Shown here one piece after another: positions 49,626 to 59,733 of a stretch of 64,000 nt of DNA; position 1 is the first letter of the stretch; each line of letters opens with the position of its first letter. The notes beneath the pieces were generated by a model that did not search any database, was not told the DNA's origin, and was given only the letters and a program-made list of their open reading frames with translations. The translations under genes and the position numbers were made by a program. This DNA comes from Streptomyces glomeratus. GTDB lineage: Bacteria; Actinomycetota; Actinomycetes; Streptomycetales; Streptomycetaceae. The DNA lies in the NCBI RefSeq assembly GCF_021462825.1, contig NZ_JAKEEB010000003.1, positions 186,001 through 250,000 of the forward strand. The letters run 5' to 3'.

Positions 49626-52373
49626 TCACGCGTCGCCGCCCGCCGCCCCGGGATCGGCCGCCGTCACATCGAGCAGCCGGTAGCGGTCGATGGCCTGCTT
49701 CAGCACCGAGCGGTCCAGCTTTCCCGCCTGCGCCAGCTCGGTGAGCACCGCGACCACGATCGACTCGGCGTCGATGTGGAAGTGGCGGCGGGCCGCGCCG
49801 CGCGTGTCCGCGAAGCCGAAGCCGTCCGCGCCAAGGGACTGGTAGCTGCCCGGCACCCAGCGCGCGATCTGGTCCGGAACCGACCGCATCCAGTCGGACA
49901 CGGCGACGAACGGACCCTCGGCGCCGCTCAGCTTCCGCGTCACATACGGCACCCGCTGCTCCTCCTCAGGGTGCAGCAGATTGTGCTCCTCGCAGGCCAC
50001 GGCCTCGCGCCGCAGCTCGTTCCAGGAGGTCGCCGACCACACGTCCGCCCGGACGTTCCACTCCTCGGCGAGGATCCGCTGCGCCCGAAGCGCCCACGGC
50101 ACCGCCACGCCCGACGCCATGATCTGCGCCGGGACCGCGCCCGAGGTGCCCTCGCCGATCCGGTGGATGCCCTTGAGGATGCCCTCCACGTCCACATTCG
50201 CGGGTTCGGCCGGCTGCTGGATCGGCTCGTTGTAGACGCTGAGGTAGTAGAAGACGTCCTCGCCGTGCGGGTGCTCCGCCGAGCTGCCGTACATCCGGCG
50301 CAGACCGTCCTGCACGATATGGGCGATCTCGTATCCGTACGCCGGGTCGTAGGCCACGCACGCCGGGTTGGTCGAGGCGAGCAGCTGGGAGTGCCCGTCC
50401 GCGTGCTGGAGCCCCTCACCGGTCAGGGTCGTACGGCCGGCGGTCGCACCCAGGGCGAAACCGCGCGACAGCTGGTCTGCCATCTGCCAGAACGGGTCGC
50501 CGGTCCGCTGGAAACCGAACATCGAGTAGAAGACGTACACCGGGATGAGCGGTTCGCCGTGCGTCGCGTACGCCGAACCGGCCGCGATCAGCGAGGCCGT
50601 GCAGCCCGCCTCCGAGATGCCGTCGTGCAGCATCTGCCCGGTCGGCGACTCCTTGTAGGCGAGCAGCAGATCGCGGTCGACGGACTCGTACTGCTGGCCG
50701 AGCGGATTGTAGATCTTCGCAGTCGGGAAGAACGAGTCCATGCCGAACGTGCGGTACTCGTCCGGCGCGATCAGCACGAATCGCCTGCCGAGCTCCTTGT
50801 CCCGCATGAGGTCCTTCAGAAGACGGACAAAGGCCATGGTCGTGGCGATCGACTGCTGGCCCGAACCCTTCTTCACGGATGCGTACGCCGCGTCGCCCGG
50901 CAGCTCGAGCGGCTTGGACCGCACGACGCGCGTCGGCACATACCCGCCGAGCGACCTGCGCCGGTCGTGCATGTACTGGAGCTCCTCCGAGTCCCGCCCC
51001 GGGTGGTAGTACGGCGGCAGTCCGGACTCCAGGTCCTTGTCGGAGATCGGCAGGTGCAGACGGTCACGGAAGTGCTTGAGGTCGTTGACCGTCAGCTTCT
51101 TCATCTGGTGGGTCGCGTTGCGGCCCTCGAAGTTCGGCCCGAGCGTCCAGCCCTTGATCGTCTTGGCCAGGATCACCGTCGGCTGGCCCTTGTGCTCCTT
51201 GGCCGCCTTGAACGCCGCGTAGATCTTGCGGTGGTCGTGACCGCCGCGGCCCAGATGGAGGATCTGGTCGTCGGTCATGTTCTCGACCATCGCGCGCAGC
51301 CGGTGGTCGTCGCCGAAGAAGTGGTCGCGGATGTAGGCGCCGGACTCGGTCGCGTACGTCTGGAACTGGCCGTCCGGCGTGGTGTTCATCTTGTTGACCA
51401 GGATCCCGTCCCGGTCCTGTGCCAGCAGCGGATCCCAGGTGCGGTCCCAGATCAGCTTGATCACGTTCCAGCCGGCACCCCGGAAGACCGACTCCAGCTC
51501 CTGGATGATCTTTCCGTTGCCGCGCACCGGACCGTCCAGGCGCTGAAGGTTGCAGTTGACCACGAAGGTCAGGTTGTCCAGGCCCTCGCGGGCGGCGATG
51601 GTCAGCTGGCCGAGTGATTCCGGTTCGTCCATCTCGCCGTCGCCGAGGAAGGCCCACACATGCGACCGGGAGGTGTCCGCGATGCCGCGCGCCTCCATGT
51701 AGCGGTTCATCCGGGCCTGGTAGATCGCGCCGATCGGGCCGAGGCCCATGGAGACCGTCGGGAACTCCCAGAAGTCCGGCATCGACCGCGGATGGGGGTA
51801 GCTGGACAGACCGTACGGCGTCTTGGACTTCTCCTGGCGGAACCCGTCCAGATGCGCCTCGGTGAGCCGGTCCAGCAGATACGCGCGGGCGTAGATGCCC
51901 GGCGAGGCATGGCCCTGGAAGAAGACCTGGTCACCGCCGTCGCCCTCGTCCTTGCCGCGGAAGAAGTGGTTGAAGCCCACGTCGTACAGCGAGGCGGAGG
52001 AGGCGAAGGTGGCGATGTGGCCGCCCACCCCGATCCCGGGCCGCTGGGCCCGCGAGACCATGACGGCGGCGTTCCACCGCGTGGCGTTGAGGATCTTGCG
52101 CTCGATCTCCTCGTTGCCGGGGAAGAACGGCTCGCTCTTGGTCGGGATGGTGTTGACGTAGTCCGTACTGCGCATCTCGGGCACGGCCACGCGCTTCTCG
52201 CGGGCCCGCTCGATCAGACGGAGCATCAGGTAGCGGGCCCGCTCACGGCCGCGCTGGTCCACGGCGGCGTCGAGGGAGTCGAGCCACTCCTGGGTTTCCT
52301 CGGGATCGAAGTCAGGAACCTGACTCGGAAGGCCGCCAATGATGATCGGATTGCGATCGGATCCGGAAGCCAC
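49626..52373 (-). CDS. aceE: pyruvate dehydrogenase E1 component, homodimeric
   Basis: 915 residues, GTG start. Thiamine-diphosphate enzyme that decarboxylates pyruvate and passes acetyl to the lipoyl domain of E2. [34 protein letters not shown] holds the GDG...N cofactor motif; [34 protein letters not shown] and [33 protein letters not shown] are characteristic of the homodimeric AceE type. Supplies acetyl-CoA for the fatty-acid locus 15 kb away. Monocistronic and divergent from DUF3052. Confidence 0.97.
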   Translation of the reverse strand: MASGSDRNPIIIGGLPSQVPDFDPEETQEWLDSLDAAVDQRGRERARYLMLRLIERAREKRVAVPEMRSTDYVNTIPTKSEPFFPGNEEIERKILNATRWNAAVMVSRAQRPGIGVGGHIATFASSASLYDVGFNHFFRGKDEGDGGDQVFFQGHASPGIYARAYLLDRLTEAHLDGFRQEKSKTPYGLSSYPHPRSMPDFWEFPTVSMGLGPIGAIYQARMNRYMEARGIADTSRSHVWAFLGDGEMDEPESLGQLTIAAREGLDNLTFVVNCNLQRLDGPVRGNGKIIQELESVFRGAGWNVIKLIWDRTWDPLLAQDRDGILVNKMNTTPDGQFQTYATESGAYIRDHFFGDDHRLRAMVENMTDDQILHLGRGGHDHRKIYAAFKAAKEHKGQPTVILAKTIKGWTLGPNFEGRNATHQMKKLTVNDLKHFRDRLHLPISDKDLESGLPPYYHPGRDSEELQYMHDRRRSLGGYVPTRVVRSKPLELPGDAAYASVKKGSGQQSIATTMAFVRLLKDLMRDKELGRRFVLIAPDEYRTFGMDSFFPTAKIYNPLGQQYESVDRDLLLAYKESPTGQMLHDGISEAGCTASLIAAGSAYATHGEPLIPVYVFYSMFGFQRTGDPFWQMADQLSRGFALGATAGRTTLTGEGLQHADGHSQLLASTNPACVAYDPAYGYEIAHIVQDGLRRMYGSSAEHPHGEDVFYYLSVYNEPIQQPAEPANVDVEGILKGIHRIGEGTSGAVPAQIMASGVAVPWALRAQRILAEEWNVRADVWSATSWNELRREAVACEEHNLLHPEEEQRVPYVTRKLSGAEGPFVAVSDWMRSVPDQIARWVPGSYQSLGADGFGFADTRGAARRHFHIDAESIVVAVLTELAQAGKLDRSVLKQAIDRYRLLDVTAADPGAAGGDA

Positions 52374-52798
52374 GCTGTTCCTTACCTGTCAGAGGGCCAG
52401 TTCTGCATGTGCCTGCGCCGATCCCCATCGTGTACCTGGGGCGAGCGAAACGTCATCTCTACCGCGGGGTAACCCCTGCGACGGACGGGTCCTCACGGGC
52501 GGGACCGACCAAAACGCAACGATACGCCCGGGTCGTGATCTGTTCCGCAAAGCCATTCGAGTCTCGTACCCGCAGAGGATTCCGGAATGCGCAAACCGGG
52601 CAGAACGGTGTGGTGTAGATCACCGCGGGGCGCGATACGGTGCCTGGAGTTGCGGCGACACGGCCAGGATCGTCACCGTTTCGGCGGTCTGAACGGCCGG
52701 GTACTTGCGCGATCCGTCCCGCCCGTGTGGACTACGGCCAATGCTTCGCGTACGCGCGTGGCTGAGATACTCACCAAGACATGATCAGGAGGCAACCC
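52374..52798. promoter_or_regulatory. aceE/DUF3052 divergent promoter region
   Basis: 425 bases with no gene. AAGGA before the aceE GTG and AGGAGG before the DUF3052 GTG are clear ribosome sites. A dyad-like CCGCGGGGTAACCCCTGCG occurs at 52462-52480. GATACT at 52766-52771 could be the -10 of DUF3052, without a good -35. No other defined site was found. Confidence 0.45.
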
Positions 52799-53236
52799 GT
52801 GAGCGCGACCGCGGACCACGCGGAGGAGCGGACGAACCCTGCCGCGAGGCTGGGGTTCCAGCCCGAGCAGGTGGTCCAGGAGATCGGCTACGACGACGAC
52901 GTCGACCAGGAGCTCCGCGAGGCCATTGAGGAAGTCATCGGCAGCGAGCTCGTGGACGAGGAGTACGACGACGTCGCCGATGCCGTGGTGCTGTGGTTCC
53001 GCGACGAGGACGGCGACCTGACGGATGTGCTGGTGGACGCCATCACGTACATCGAAGAAGGCGGCTCGATCCTGCTCCTCACGCCGAAGACCGGCCGTAC
53101 GGGCTACGTGGAGCCGAGCGACATCTCTGAAGCCGCGACGACGGCGGGTCTGTCGGCGTCCAAGAGCGTCAGCGTGGGCAAGGACTGGAGCGGGTCGCGT
53201 CTGGTGACGCCGAAGGCGGCCAAGTCCAAGCGGTGA
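52799..53236 (+). CDS. DUF3052 domain protein
   Basis: 145 residues, GTG with an excellent AGGAGG. NPAARLGFQPEQVVQEIGYDDDVDQELREAIEE, YDDVADAVVLWFRDEDGDLTDVLVDAI, and GGSILLLTPKTGRTGYVEPSDISEAATTAGL mark DUF3052, an acidic actinobacterial family with a permuted or methyltransferase-like look and no known activity. Its position next to aceE is conserved in Streptomyces. Confidence 0.92.
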   Translation: MSATADHAEERTNPAARLGFQPEQVVQEIGYDDDVDQELREAIEEVIGSELVDEEYDDVADAVVLWFRDEDGDLTDVLVDAITYIEEGGSILLLTPKTGRTGYVEPSDISEAATTAGLSASKSVSVGKDWSGSRLVTPKAAKSKR

Positions 53237-53413
53237 CGCCCCGCCGGTAGGTACCCGGGGGTTCCGCACCCCCGACCCCGCAACCGGCCCGAAGCGGCCC
53301 CCGTCCCCAAGCACCGGACGGGCTGACATGGCTCAGCCCGTCCGTCGGCTTGCGGTGATCGCTGCGTAGGGTGGTTCCCACCCGAACAGCCCCCACCGAA
53401 GGGATGCAGGATC

Positions 53414-53872
53414 ATGGCGATCCAGGTCGGCGACAAGGCCCCCGACTTCGAGCTCAAGGACAACCACGGCGCGACCGTGCGGCTATCGGACTTCCGCGGT
53501 CGCAAGAACGTGGTGCTGCTCTTCTACCCGTTCGCCTTCACCGGCGTGTGCACCGGCGAGCTGTGCGCCCTGCGCGACAACCTGCCGAGGTTCGTCAACG
53601 ACGACACCCAGCTGCTCGCCGTCTCCAACGACTCCATCCACACCCTGCGCGTCTTCGGCGAGCAGGAGGGCCTGGAGTACCCCCTGCTCTCCGACTTCTG
53701 GCCGCATGGCAACACTTCACGCGCGTACGGCGTCTACGACGAGGAGAAGGGTTGCGCGGTGCGCGGCACCTTCATCATCGACAAGGAGGGCATCGTTCGG
53801 TGGACCGTCGTCAACGATCTGCCGGACGCCCGTGACCTGAACGAGTACGTGAAGGCGCTCGACACCCTGTGA
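53414..53872 (+). CDS. AhpE-type peroxiredoxin
   Basis: 152 residues. The peroxidatic Cys is residue 46 in [14 protein letters not shown] (Pro, Thr43 and Cys46 in the usual spacing); a second Cys at 51 may or may not resolve it. [23 protein letters not shown] and [12 protein letters not shown] are close to mycobacterial AhpE. Reduces hydroperoxides in the cytoplasm. Lies directly before the Ter genes, consistent with a stress locus. Confidence 0.9.
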   Translation: MAIQVGDKAPDFELKDNHGATVRLSDFRGRKNVVLLFYPFAFTGVCTGELCALRDNLPRFVNDDTQLLAVSNDSIHTLRVFGEQEGLEYPLLSDFWPHGNTSRAYGVYDEEKGCAVRGTFIIDKEGIVRWTVVNDLPDARDLNEYVKALDTL

Positions 53873-53985
53873 TTCTTCGGTTCCAAGGCCTGCGGGGCGT
53901 GGGAACCCGTCACTAGGATCGACTCGTTGATCCGACACCAACGCACGACGGGGCTCCCCGCCCCTGGACACCAATGGGAGGATTC

Positions 53986-54561
53986 GTGGGAGTCAGCCTC
54001 AGCAAGGGCGGCAACGTATCGCTGACCAAGGAGGCCCCGGGCCTGACCGCGGTCCTCGTCGGTCTGGGCTGGGACGTCCGCACCACGACCGGCACCGACT
54101 TCGACCTGGACGCCAGCGCTCTGCTGCTGAACCCGTCCGGCAAGGTCGTCAGCGACCAGCACTTCGTGTTCTTCAACAACCTCAAGAGCCCCGACGGCTC
54201 GGTCGAGCACACCGGCGACAACCTCACCGGTGAGGGCGAGGGCGACGACGAGGTCATCAAGGTCAACCTCGCCACGGTCCCGGCCGACGTCGACAAGATC
54301 GTCTTCCCGGTCTCGATCTACGACGCCGAGAACCGCCAGCAGTCCTTCGGCCAGGTGCGCAACGCATTCATCCGCGTCGTGAACCAGGCCAACCAGCAGG
54401 AGATCGCACGGTACGACCTGAGCGAGGACGCCTCCACCGAGACCGCCATGGTCTTCGGCGAGCTGTACCGCCACGGCGCGGAGTGGAAGTTCCGCGCCAT
54501 CGGCCAGGGCTACGCCTCGGGACTGCGCGGCATCGCGCAGGACTTCGGCGTGAACGTCTGA
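53986..54561 (+). CDS. terD: TerD family tellurium-resistance/stress protein
   Basis: 191 residues, GTG with GGGAGGA upstream. Contains [18 protein letters not shown], the calcium-binding [11 protein letters not shown] and [24 protein letters not shown], and the ending [24 protein letters not shown]. TerD proteins bind calcium and take part in tellurite, stress and differentiation responses; in Streptomyces, terD homologues affect development. About 65 percent identical by eye to the second TerD copy. Confidence 0.95.
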   Translation: MGVSLSKGGNVSLTKEAPGLTAVLVGLGWDVRTTTGTDFDLDASALLLNPSGKVVSDQHFVFFNNLKSPDGSVEHTGDNLTGEGEGDDEVIKVNLATVPADVDKIVFPVSIYDAENRQQSFGQVRNAFIRVVNQANQQEIARYDLSEDASTETAMVFGELYRHGAEWKFRAIGQGYASGLRGIAQDFGVNV

Positions 54562-54586
54562 CCGGGTCCGACCACAAACCCACCCC

Positions 54587-54640
54587 CACCCCCACGTCCG
54601 GCCCAGCCCCACCGGGGCTTCGGCGCCGGACGTGGGGGTG
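54587..54640 (+). terminator. strong terminator after the first terD gene
   Basis: A perfect 16-bp stem, CACCCCCACGTCCGGC (54587-54602) and GCCGGACGTGGGGGTG (54625-54640), with a second hairpin (AGCCCC/GGGGCT) in the loop. Confidence 0.8.
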
Positions 54641-55973
54641 CCTCGGCCTGGGGGCGGGGTGCGTCGGCCCGTCGGGCGGGGCGTCTTGGCTCGGTGGGCG
54701 GGGGCGTCCGGGCCCTGTGGCTAAGGATCTCTCGGCTCAGCGGGGCCCTGATGGGTAAGGGTGTCTGGGTCGCTTGGGCGGGCTGTCCCGGCTTCGGGCG
54801 GGGCGTTGGCCCGGTGGGTCGGCGGTGCCTTGCTGAGCGGGTGCGGGTGCCTCGTCCTTGCCGGTGGGGGTGCCTTGTCCTGGCGGGCAGAGGCGTGCCG
54901 GCCCAGCGGGTAGAAGTGTTGCGGCTCAGCGGGTGAAGGCATCTGGCTCACCGGGCACGGGCCGTCTCGGCTCAGTGGGCGGGGGCGTCCGGGCCCTGCG
55001 GGTAAGGGCCTCTCGGCTCAGCGGTCGGGGGCGTCCCGGCTCTGACGGCTAAGGCTGGGTCGCTTGGGCGGGGCGTTGGCCCGGTGGGTCGGCGGTGCCT
55101 TGTTCAGCGGGTGGGGGTGCCTTGGCCTTGCGGGTGGGGGTGCCTTGGTCTGGCGGGTAGAGGTGTGCCGGTCTGGCGGGTGAGGGGTGTCTCGGGTCTG
55201 GCTGGGTGTCCCGTCCTCGTGCGGGGCGTTGGACCACCGGGCCGGCGGGGCCTCGGCTCACCGGACCGGGGGGATGCCCTGTCCTTCCGGGCGAGAGGCG
55301 CCTTGGCCTACGAGCGAAGGCATGCGGCTCACCGGGCACAGGCGGCTTCGTGCTCCGCGGGCGCAGCCGCGGCCCATGGGGCGGGGCCGTCGGCCTGTCG
55401 GGCCCAAGGTGTCCCGGCCCGGCCGATGGAGGCTTCTCGGGTTTACCCGGTGGAGCCGTCGCGGCCTGTCGGGCACAGTGTTCCGGGCAGCCGGGTGGAG
55501 TTCCTCCCGGGCTACCCGGTAGAGGTGTCCCTGGCTGCCGGGTGGCGGTGTCTCGGCCTCCGAGCCGTGGTGTCCCCGTCCTTCGGGGCGGAGCCGTTGG
55601 CCCATCGGGTGGAGGCGTCTAGGCTCGTCCGGCAGTGGCGTCCCTGCCCCTCGGCCCAGGGCGGAGCCGCTCGGCGCGCCGGGCGGAGCCGGCTCGGCCT
55701 GTCGGGTGGAGCCGTCTCGGTCCATCGGGTCGGAGGTTGCGCGGCCCGGCGGGTGGAGTCGTTTCCGCTTGGCGGGTGGTTTTCGCCGTCGTATGTCGGT
55801 AGGGGGCCGCGTCGGCTCAACGGGGGGTTTCCGCCTCCTGTCCTCGGGGGAGCCACCCCCCGACCGCCGAGGGTTCGCCCTCGGGCTGCAGGATGACCAC
55901 TGGGGGACCGGCCCCCGACCACCGGGGGTCTCCGCCCCCGGGACAACGCACGTTCTCGGGGAGGACCAGCATC
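54641..55973. repeat. 1.3-kb G-rich minisatellite between two terD genes
   Basis: Degenerate tandem units of about 24 bases (cores such as GGCTCAGCGGGTGGGGGTG, then CCTTG or TCTC) fill most of this interval. Long-range copies exist: the 35 bases at 54798-54832 recur exactly at 55068-55102, 270 bases away, with flanking units also copied. From about 55330 units become longer and more diverged. No frame gives a plausible protein, though open frames exist on both strands. The last 100 bases hold the second terD leader (GGGGAGGA at 55959-55966). Confidence 0.75.
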
Positions 55974-56549
55974 ATGGGCGTCACGCTCGCCAAGGGAGGC
56001 AACGTCTCCCTCTCCAAGGCCGCACCGAACCTCACACACGTGATGATCGGGCTCGGCTGGGACGCACGCTCCACCACCGGAGCCCCCTTCGACCTCGACG
56101 CCAGCGCGCTGCTGTGCAGCGGCGGCCGGGTCCTCGGGGACGAATGGTTCATCTTCTACAACCAGCTCAAGAGCCCCGACGGCTCGGTGGAGCACACCGG
56201 CGACAACCTCACCGGTGAGGGCGAGGGCGACGACGAGAGCATCCTGCTCGACCTCTCCAGGGTGCCGGCCCAGTGCGACAAGATCGTCTTCCCCGTCTCC
56301 ATCCACCTGGCCGACGAGCGCGGCCAGACCTTCGGCCAGGTCAGCAACGCCTTCATCCGCGTCGTCAACCAGGCCGACGGCCAGGAACTCGCCCGCTACG
56401 ACCTCAGCGAGGACGCCTCCACCGAGACCGCCATGATCTTCGGCGAGGTCTACCGCTACGGCGGCGAATGGAAGTTCCGGGCCGTGGGGCAGGGGTACGC
56501 ATCCGGTCTCCGTGGCATCGCTCTAGACTTCGGAGTCAACGTTTCGTAA
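55974..56549 (+). CDS. terD: TerD family tellurium-resistance/stress protein
   Basis: 191 residues, the same length as the copy at 53986. [40 protein letters not shown] and [13 protein letters not shown] are kept; the calcium-site acids are intact. Two Cys (LLCSGG, PAQCDK) distinguish it. A tandem duplicate later separated by the repeat array. The ATG has GGGGAGGA upstream. Confidence 0.95.
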   Translation: MGVTLAKGGNVSLSKAAPNLTHVMIGLGWDARSTTGAPFDLDASALLCSGGRVLGDEWFIFYNQLKSPDGSVEHTGDNLTGEGEGDDESILLDLSRVPAQCDKIVFPVSIHLADERGQTFGQVSNAFIRVVNQADGQELARYDLSEDASTETAMIFGEVYRYGGEWKFRAVGQGYASGLRGIALDFGVNVS

Positions 56550-56601
56550 AGCCGGGTACGGCGACGGGGGAGCCCCCTAACAGATACGGATTGGGTAGCC
56601 A

Positions 56602-57750
56602 GTGCTTCTGAAAACCTTCGGCTGGTCGTTCGTGGTCACCGCGGTCGGCCTTGCCGCAGCGGTCCTCTACGGGGGGTGGACCGCCTTCGGCATCGTGGCG
56701 ATCCTGTCCATCCTCGAGATCTCGCTGTCCTTCGACAATGCCGTGGTCAACGCCGGGATCCTGAAGAAGATGAATGCCTTCTGGCAGAAGATCTTCCTCA
56801 CGGTGGGCGTGCTGATCGCGGTCTTCGGCATGCGGCTGGTCTTCCCCGTCGTCATCGTCGCCATCACCGCGAAGAAGAGCCCGATAGACGCTGTCGATCT
56901 GGCGCTGACCGACAAGAACCAGTACCAGCAGCTCGTGACCGACGCCCACCCGGCGATCGCCGCCTTCGGCGGGATGTTCCTGCTGATGATCTTCCTGGAC
57001 TTCATCTTCGAGGACCGGGACATCCAGTGGCTGCGCTGGATCGAGCGCCCGCTCGCCAAGCTCGGCAAGGTCGACATGCTGTCGGTCTGCATCGCGCTGG
57101 TCGTCCTGCTGATCACCTCCTTCACCTTCGCCACCCACGCCCACCAGCACGGCGGCGCGCACATCGACAAGGCGCAGACGGTCCTGATCTCCGGTATCGC
57201 CGGCCTGATCACCTATCTGGTCGTCGGGGGCCTGTCCGGCTTCTTCGAGGACCGGCTGGAGGAAGAGGAGGAGCGCGAGCACGAGGAGGAGGAAGAGGCC
57301 CGGCGCACCGGCAAGGACCGTTCCGCGGTCGTGCTCGCCGGCAAGGCCGCGTTCTTCATGTTCCTCTACCTGGAGGTCCTGGACGCGTCCTTCTCCTTCG
57401 ACGGCGTGATCGGCGCCTTCGCCATCACCAACGACATCATCCTGATGGCGCTCGGCCTCGGTATCGGCGCGATGTACGTCCGGTCGCTGACCGTCTACCT
57501 CGTCCGCCAGGGCACCCTGGACGACTACGTCTTCCTGGAGCACGGCGCGCACTACGCGATCGGCGCGCTGGCCGTGATCCTCATGGTCACCATCCAGTAC
57601 GAGATCAACGAGGTGATCACCGGCCTTGTCGGGGTCATCCTGATCGGCTGGTCCTTCTGGTCCTCGGTGCGCCGCAACCGGGCGCTCGCCGCGGCCGAGG
57701 GAAAAGGCGCGACCTCGGACGAGCGGGCTGAGGTCTCGTCCGGGGTCTGA
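56602..57750 (+). CDS. DUF475 (TerC-like) integral membrane protein
   Basis: 382 residues with about eight to ten membrane helices. ILSILEISLSFDNAVVNAGIL and FLYLEVLDASFSFDGVIGAFAITNDIILMALGLGIGAMYVRSLTVYLV are the two acidic half-motifs of the TerC/DUF475 families, thought to bind or move metal ions. A highly charged loop EEEEEREHEEEEEARR sits mid-protein, and HAHQHGGAH is a His-rich stretch. It follows terD by 52 bases. In the Ter systems TerC-type proteins form membrane complexes with TerD and TerA. Confidence 0.9.
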   Translation: MLLKTFGWSFVVTAVGLAAAVLYGGWTAFGIVAILSILEISLSFDNAVVNAGILKKMNAFWQKIFLTVGVLIAVFGMRLVFPVVIVAITAKKSPIDAVDLALTDKNQYQQLVTDAHPAIAAFGGMFLLMIFLDFIFEDRDIQWLRWIERPLAKLGKVDMLSVCIALVVLLITSFTFATHAHQHGGAHIDKAQTVLISGIAGLITYLVVGGLSGFFEDRLEEEEEREHEEEEEARRTGKDRSAVVLAGKAAFFMFLYLEVLDASFSFDGVIGAFAITNDIILMALGLGIGAMYVRSLTVYLVRQGTLDDYVFLEHGAHYAIGALAVILMVTIQYEINEVITGLVGVILIGWSFWSSVRRNRALAAAEGKGATSDERAEVSSGV

Positions 57751-57904
57751 CATCTCGTTCCGGGAGGGCCCGGGCATACCGACGGTGGCGTTTTCCGGCG
57801 GTGTGAAGCGGGCCCCGGTGAGGAACGCTCTGTTCGGGGCGGCTGTGAGGATTCGTCCTCGCGGCCGCCTCGCGGCTGTCGAACCATAGGCGCAGGGGGC
57901 GGGC

Positions 57905-58636
57905 ATGGGGTTCTGGGACGGCGTCTGGCGCGGGCGGGCCACGGAGTTCGACTCGGGCAGCGCGGCCACCAACGCGATCGAGCTGACCAAACGGCACCAC
58001 CGGGTCTCGCTCACCAAGCAGGGAGCCGCCGGCGGCAATCTGCGCATCAACCTGTCGTGGCGGATGCGGACCTCCGACATCGGGGGCCCCGAGCGGGGCA
58101 GTCTGCTGCGCCGCCCGCTGCGGCTGTTCACCCCGGAGGTGGTGCAGGCCCACACCCAGAGCATGGTCAACGTCGACCTCGACCTGGGCTGCCTGTACGA
58201 GCTGAAGGACGGCACGAAGGGCGTGGTGCAGCCACTGGGCAGCTTCTTCGGGGAGCTGAACGACCCGCCCTACATCAAACTCAGCGGCGACGACCGGTTC
58301 GGCTCCGGCTCCGGTGAGACGATCTTCGTCAACCTGGACCACCGGGACGACTTCAAGCGGCTGCTGATCTTCGTCTACATCTACGACCAGACGCCGGCCT
58401 TCGACCGTACGCACGCCGTGGTCACGCTCTACCCCAGCAACGGCCCGCGGATCGTGATCGGCCTCGACGAACGCCACCCGCAGGCCCGCTCCTGCGCCGT
58501 CGTCCTGATCGAGAACATCAGGGGCGAACTGGTCGTCCGCCGCGAGGTGAAGTTCGTCTACGGCTTCCAGGCGGAACTGGACCGGCTGTACGGGTGGGGC
58601 CTGCAGTGGGGCCGGGGTTACAAGGCGAAGGCGTGA
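57905..58636 (+). CDS. TerA-like tellurium-resistance family protein
   Basis: 243 residues. ELTKRHHRVSLTKQGAAGG is followed by a TerD-like core: VNVDLDLGCLYELKDGTKGVVQPLG, PPYIKLSGDDRFGSGSGETIF, KRLLIFVYIYDQTPAFDRTHAVVTL. This acid-rich calcium-site layout and the ending fit TerA. Convergent with the Pro-rich TerD gene 12 bases away. Confidence 0.85.
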   Translation: MGFWDGVWRGRATEFDSGSAATNAIELTKRHHRVSLTKQGAAGGNLRINLSWRMRTSDIGGPERGSLLRRPLRLFTPEVVQAHTQSMVNVDLDLGCLYELKDGTKGVVQPLGSFFGELNDPPYIKLSGDDRFGSGSGETIFVNLDHRDDFKRLLIFVYIYDQTPAFDRTHAVVTLYPSNGPRIVIGLDERHPQARSCAVVLIENIRGELVVRREVKFVYGFQAELDRLYGWGLQWGRGYKAKA

Positions 58637-58647
58637 GCGAGTGCGTC

Positions 58648-59523
58648 TCAGCGCCCGATGAACTGCGGCCCCTGCGGCGGCAGCTCGAAGTCCGGGTCCG
58701 GCGCGGGCGCCGCCGTGGGCGGATAGCCGTACGCCGGCGCGGGCACCACGGCGGTCCCCGGCTGCGGATAGCCGTACGCCGGCCGGGCTGCCGGCTGGGG
58801 GTAGCCGTAGGCCGGCTGCGTCGCCGGCTCCGGCGGATAGCCGTACGTGGGCTCCCGCGGCACCGGCTGCTCCGGCGGCAGCGGCGCCGACACCTCGGGT
58901 GGGGCGGGGACGGACGCGGTGGCCGGGGCGGGGACCGAGGCCGTGGCCGGTACCTGCCCCGTGGCGGCCGGCGGGGTCTCCGACTCGTCCACCGAGATGC
59001 CGAAGTCGTTCGCGAGGCCCTTGAGCCCGTTGGAGTAGCCCTCGCCGAGCGCCCGGAACTTCCACCCCTCGCCCCGCCGGTACAGCTCCCCGCAGATCAG
59101 CGCCGTCTCCGCACCCGTCTCGGGCTTGATGTCGAAGTACGCGAGCGGCTCCCCGTCGGCGACGGACGCGTCGTACAGCAGCACGCACAGGGCCCGTACC
59201 CGGTCGAAGGGGACGTCGTCCGCCGAGGCGACCAGCAGGATCTGGCCGACGCCGGGCTCGACGGCCGCCAGATCCGCCCGGATCGTGTCGGTCAGGCCCT
59301 CCGTCTCCCGCTTCTTGCCGAGCAGCCGGACCGCCCCCGAAGGGTGCCGGGGCTGGTTGTAGAAGACGAAGTCCTCGTCGGAGCGCACACGTCCGTCGGG
59401 ACCGAGGAGCAGCGCCGAGGCATCGACGTCCGGGGCGCCCTGTCCCGGTGCCCAGCGCAGCACAGCCCGTACCGCAGTGGCCTTCAGCGGAACGTTCGAC
59501 CCCTTCAGCATCGCGTGCGTCAT
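58648..59523 (-). CDS. TerD family protein with Pro/Tyr-rich C-terminal tail
   Basis: 291 residues. Residues 1 to about 180 are a TerD domain ([78 protein letters not shown]). The second calcium loop is weaker than in the other copies (GKKRETEG in place of GEGEGDD). The tail of about 110 residues is disordered, with [14 protein letters not shown] units repeated five times. Divergent from the biosynthetic operon. Confidence 0.92.
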   Translation of the reverse strand: MTHAMLKGSNVPLKATAVRAVLRWAPGQGAPDVDASALLLGPDGRVRSDEDFVFYNQPRHPSGAVRLLGKKRETEGLTDTIRADLAAVEPGVGQILLVASADDVPFDRVRALCVLLYDASVADGEPLAYFDIKPETGAETALICGELYRRGEGWKFRALGEGYSNGLKGLANDFGISVDESETPPAATGQVPATASVPAPATASVPAPPEVSAPLPPEQPVPREPTYGYPPEPATQPAYGYPQPAARPAYGYPQPGTAVVPAPAYGYPPTAAPAPDPDFELPPQGPQFIGR

Positions 59524-59733
59524 GGCGTCATCCTGCCCTCTCGGTCCTGGTCACGACAACGCGGGGGGCGGTGCCCCCGGCGCGGTGCGGCATACCGTCC
59601 GCATACCACCGACCTGTCGGCGACACAGCCGGGTTACCTGAACTTCATGCGCAATGGGAACCCATGACACAGAGTTCTTCGTACTATTACCGGCCACCTC
59701 TTTTCGGGCCGTCCAGCACCACGGGGGAGTCTT
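59524..59733. promoter_or_regulatory. divergent region between Pro-rich terD and the Ter biosynthetic operon
   Basis: 210 bases without a gene. The half next to the lyase gene (59630-59700) is less GC-rich and should hold the operon promoter. GGGGGAG lies seven bases before the lyase ATG. GGGGGGCGGTGCCCCC (59561-59576) is a short hairpin. A -10-like TACTATT is present near 59680; no paired -35 was recognised. Confidence 0.4.

Noticed and set aside
53873..53985. Possible tRNA or small RNA between the peroxiredoxin and terD genes
   Set aside because: GGTTCCAAGG resembles a T-arm but no acceptor stem, anticodon arm or CCA-proximal pairing could be drawn.
55084..55896. Arg/Gly-rich open frames inside the terD minisatellite
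   Set aside because: Open on several frames because stop codons are rare in G-rich repeats; no domain, start signal or codon bias.
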